Under the pieces are notes generated by a model, which saw only the letters and a program-made list of their open reading frames with translations, had not been told where the DNA came from and searched no databases. A stretch of 64,000 bases of DNA from Mesostigma viride (taxonomy: Eukaryota > Streptophyta > Mesostigmatophyceae > Mesostigmatales > Mesostigmataceae). The stretch is from the NCBI GenBank assembly GCA_009746045.1, contig RPFO01000891.1, positions 1,418,410 to 1,482,409 on the forward strand, written 5' to 3'. Positions 61,756 through 64,000 of this stretch are shown piece after piece. The translations under genes and the position numbers were made by a program. Position 1 is the first letter of the stretch. Each line of letters opens with the position of its first letter.

Positions 61756-64000
61756 AGGAAGAGGAAGAGGAAGAGGAAGAGGAAGAGGAAGAGGAAGAGG
61801 AAGAGGAAGAGGAAGAGGAAGAGGAAGAGGAAGAGGAAGAGGAAGAGGAAGAGGAAGAGGAAGAGGAAGAGGAAGAGGAAGAGGAAGAGGCAGAGGCAGA
61901 GGCAGAGGAAGAGGAAGAGGAAGAGGAAGAGGAAGAGGAAGAGGAAGAGGAAGAGGCAGAGGAAGAGGCAGAGGAAGAGGCAGAGGCAGAGGCAGAGGAA
62001 GAGGAAGAGGAAGAGGAAGAGGAAGAGGAAGAGGAAGAGGAAGAGGAAGAGGAAGAGGAAGAGGAAGAGGAAGAGGAAGAGGAAGAGGAAGAGGAAGAGG
62101 AAGAGGAAGAGGAAGAGGAAGAGGAAGAGGAAGAGGAAGAGGAAGAGGAAGAGGAAGAGGAAGAGGAAGAGGAAGAGGAAGAGGAAGAGGAAGAGGAAGA
62201 GGAAGAGGAAGAGGAAGAGGAAGAGGAAGAGGAAGAGGAAGAGGAAGAGGAAGAGGAAGAGGAAGAGGAAGAGGAAGAGGAAGAGGAAGAGGAAGAGGAA
62301 GAGGAAGAGGAAGAGGAAGAGGAAGAGGAAGAGGAAGAGGAAGAGGAAGAGGAAGAGGAAGAGGAAGAGGAAGAGGAAGAGGAAGAGGAAGAGGAAGAGG
62401 AAGAGGAAGAGGAAGAGGAAGAGGAAGAGGAAGAGGAAGAGGAAGAGGAAGAGGAAGAGGAAGAGGAAGAGGAAGAGGAAGAGGAAGAGGAAGAGGAAGA
62501 GGAAGAGGAAGAGGAAGAGGAAGAGGAAGAGGAAGAGGAAGAGGAAGAGGAAGAGGAAGAGGAAGAGGAAGAGGAAGAGGAAGAGGAAGAGGAAGAGGAA
62601 GAGGAAGAGGAAGAGGAAGAGGAAGAGGAAGAGGAAGAGGAAGAGGAAGAGGAAGAGGAAGAGGAAGAGGAAGAGGAAGAGGAAGAGGAAGAGGAAGAGG
62701 AAGAGGAAGAGGAAGAGGAAGAGGAAGAGGAAGAGGAAGAGGAAGAGGAAGAGGAAGAGGAAGAGGAAGAGGAAGAGGAAGAGGAAGAGGAAGAGGAAGA
62801 GGAAGAGGAAGAGGAAGAGGAAGAGGAAGAGGAAGAGGAAGAGGAAGAGGAAGAGGAAGAGGAAGAGGAAGAGGAAGAGGAAGAGGAAGAGGAAGAGGAA
62901 GAGGAAGAGGAAGAGGAAGAGGAAGAGGAAGAGGAAGAGGAAGAGGAAGAGGAAGAGGAAGAGGAAGAGGAAGAGGAAGAGGAAGAGGAAGAGGAAGAGG
63001 AAGAGGAAGAGGAAGAGGAAGAGGAAGAGGAAGAGGAAGAGGAAGAGGAAGAGGCAGAGGCAGAGGCAGAGGCAGAGGCAGAGGCAGAGGCAGAGGCAGA
63101 GGCAGAGGCAGAGGCAGAGGCAGAGGCAGAGGCAGAGGCAGAGGCAGAGGCAGAGGCAGAGGCAGAGGCAGAGGCAGAGGCAGAGGCAGAGGCAGAGGCA
63201 GAGGCAGAGGCAGAGGCAGAGGCAGAGGCAGAGGCAGAGGCAGAGGCAGAGGCAGAGGCAGAGGCAGAGGCAGAGGCAGAGGCAGAGGCAGAGGCAGAGG
63301 CAGAGGCAGAGGCAGAGGCAGAGGCAGAGGCAGAGGCAGAGGCAGAGGCAGAGGCAGAGGCAGAGGCAGAGGCAGAGGCAGAGGCAGAGGCAGAGGCAGA
63401 GGCAGAGGCAGAGGCAGAGGCAGAGGCAGAGGCAGAGGCAGAGGCAGAGGCAGAGGCAGAGGCAGAGGCAGAGGCAGAGGCAGAGGCAGAGGCAGAGGCA
63501 GAGGCAGAGGCAGAGGCAGAGGCAGAGGCAGAGGCAGAGGCAGAGGCAGAGGCAGAGGCAGAGGCAGAGGCAGAGGCAGAGGCAGAGGCAGAGGCAGAGG
63601 CAGAGGCAGAGGCAGAGGCAGAGGCAGAGGCAGAGGCAGAGGCAGAGGCAGAGGCAGAGGCAGAGGCAGAGGCAGAGGCAGAGGCAGAGGCAGAGGCAGA
63701 GGCAGAGGCAGAGGCAGAGGCAGAGGCAGAGGCAGAGGCAGAGGCAGAGGCAGAGGCAGAGGCAGAGGCAGAGGCAGAGGCAGAGGCAGAGGCAGAGGCA
63801 GAGGCAGAGGCAGAGGCAGAGGCAGAGGCAGAGGCAGAGGCAGAGGCAGAGGCAGAGGCAGAGGCAGAGGCAGAGGCAGAGGCAGAGGCAGAGGCAGAGG
63901 CAGAGGCAGAGGCAGAGGCAGAGGCAGAGGCAGAGGCAGAGGCAGAGGCAGAGGCAGAGGCAGAGGCAGAGGCAGAGGCAGAGGCAGAGGCAGAGGCAGA
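61756..64000. repeat. Hexamer satellite (GAGGAA)n then (GAGGCA)n
   Basis: GAGGAA units from 61756 with GAGGCA interruptions only before about 62000, then about 176 uninterrupted GAGGAA units to about 63054. There it switches sharply to GAGGCA, which runs uninterrupted to the window edge (about 157 units). It probably lies in the ASCC3 intron upstream of exon 60885-61308 and is polypyrimidine on that strand. Confidence 0.97.

Overview
This is nuclear DNA of a eukaryote, most likely a streptophyte green alga; a zygnematophyte such as Closterium is my guess from gene content and repeat-rich introns, not something I could test. Supporting signs are spliced genes with GT-AG introns, a plant-type MscS-like channel, DUF3444-type sequence (known mainly from green plants), GC-rich exons and introns full of tandem repeats.

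Layout. (1) 1-10658, minus strand: an UNC93-like MFS membrane protein, 3' end outside the window. (2) 11773-14310, plus: a complete six-exon V-ATPase subunit E, head to head with gene 1. (3) About 14865-19330: a nest of decayed retroelements: a minus-strand RT pseudogene broken by a 217-bp insertion with a 16-bp target duplication, a plus-strand fragment of a second LINE type, and short dispersed repeats. (4) 19980-35830, minus: a 12-exon gene, about 1954 residues as modelled, that joins a DNMT3-order cytosine methyltransferase to two tandem DUF3444-like modules and carries a 1059-residue low-complexity insert inside the methyltransferase domain. (5) 37226-41606, plus: an MSL-type mechanosensitive channel, head to head with gene 4. 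(6) 42563-45167, minus: a 5'-truncated LINE with intact target-site duplications and one frameshift. (7) About 45250-46250: short retroposon copies. (8) 47074-61308, minus: eleven exons of the ASCC3 (DExH14-type) tandem Ski2-like helicase, 5' end outside the window. (9) 61756-64000: a hexamer satellite of more than 2.2 kb, probably in the next ASCC3 intron.

Exon borders were set by hand: each was accepted only when the splice signals, reading phase and family sequence agreed. All joins quoted for the five genes keep phase. The five genes are unrelated housekeeping, membrane and chromatin genes and do not form a cluster.

The two observations I rate highest are the DNMT3/DUF3444 fusion and the repeated finding that introns here contain decayed tandem copies ('echoes') of the neighbouring exon end together with its splice site, as if introns grew by duplicating their own borders.
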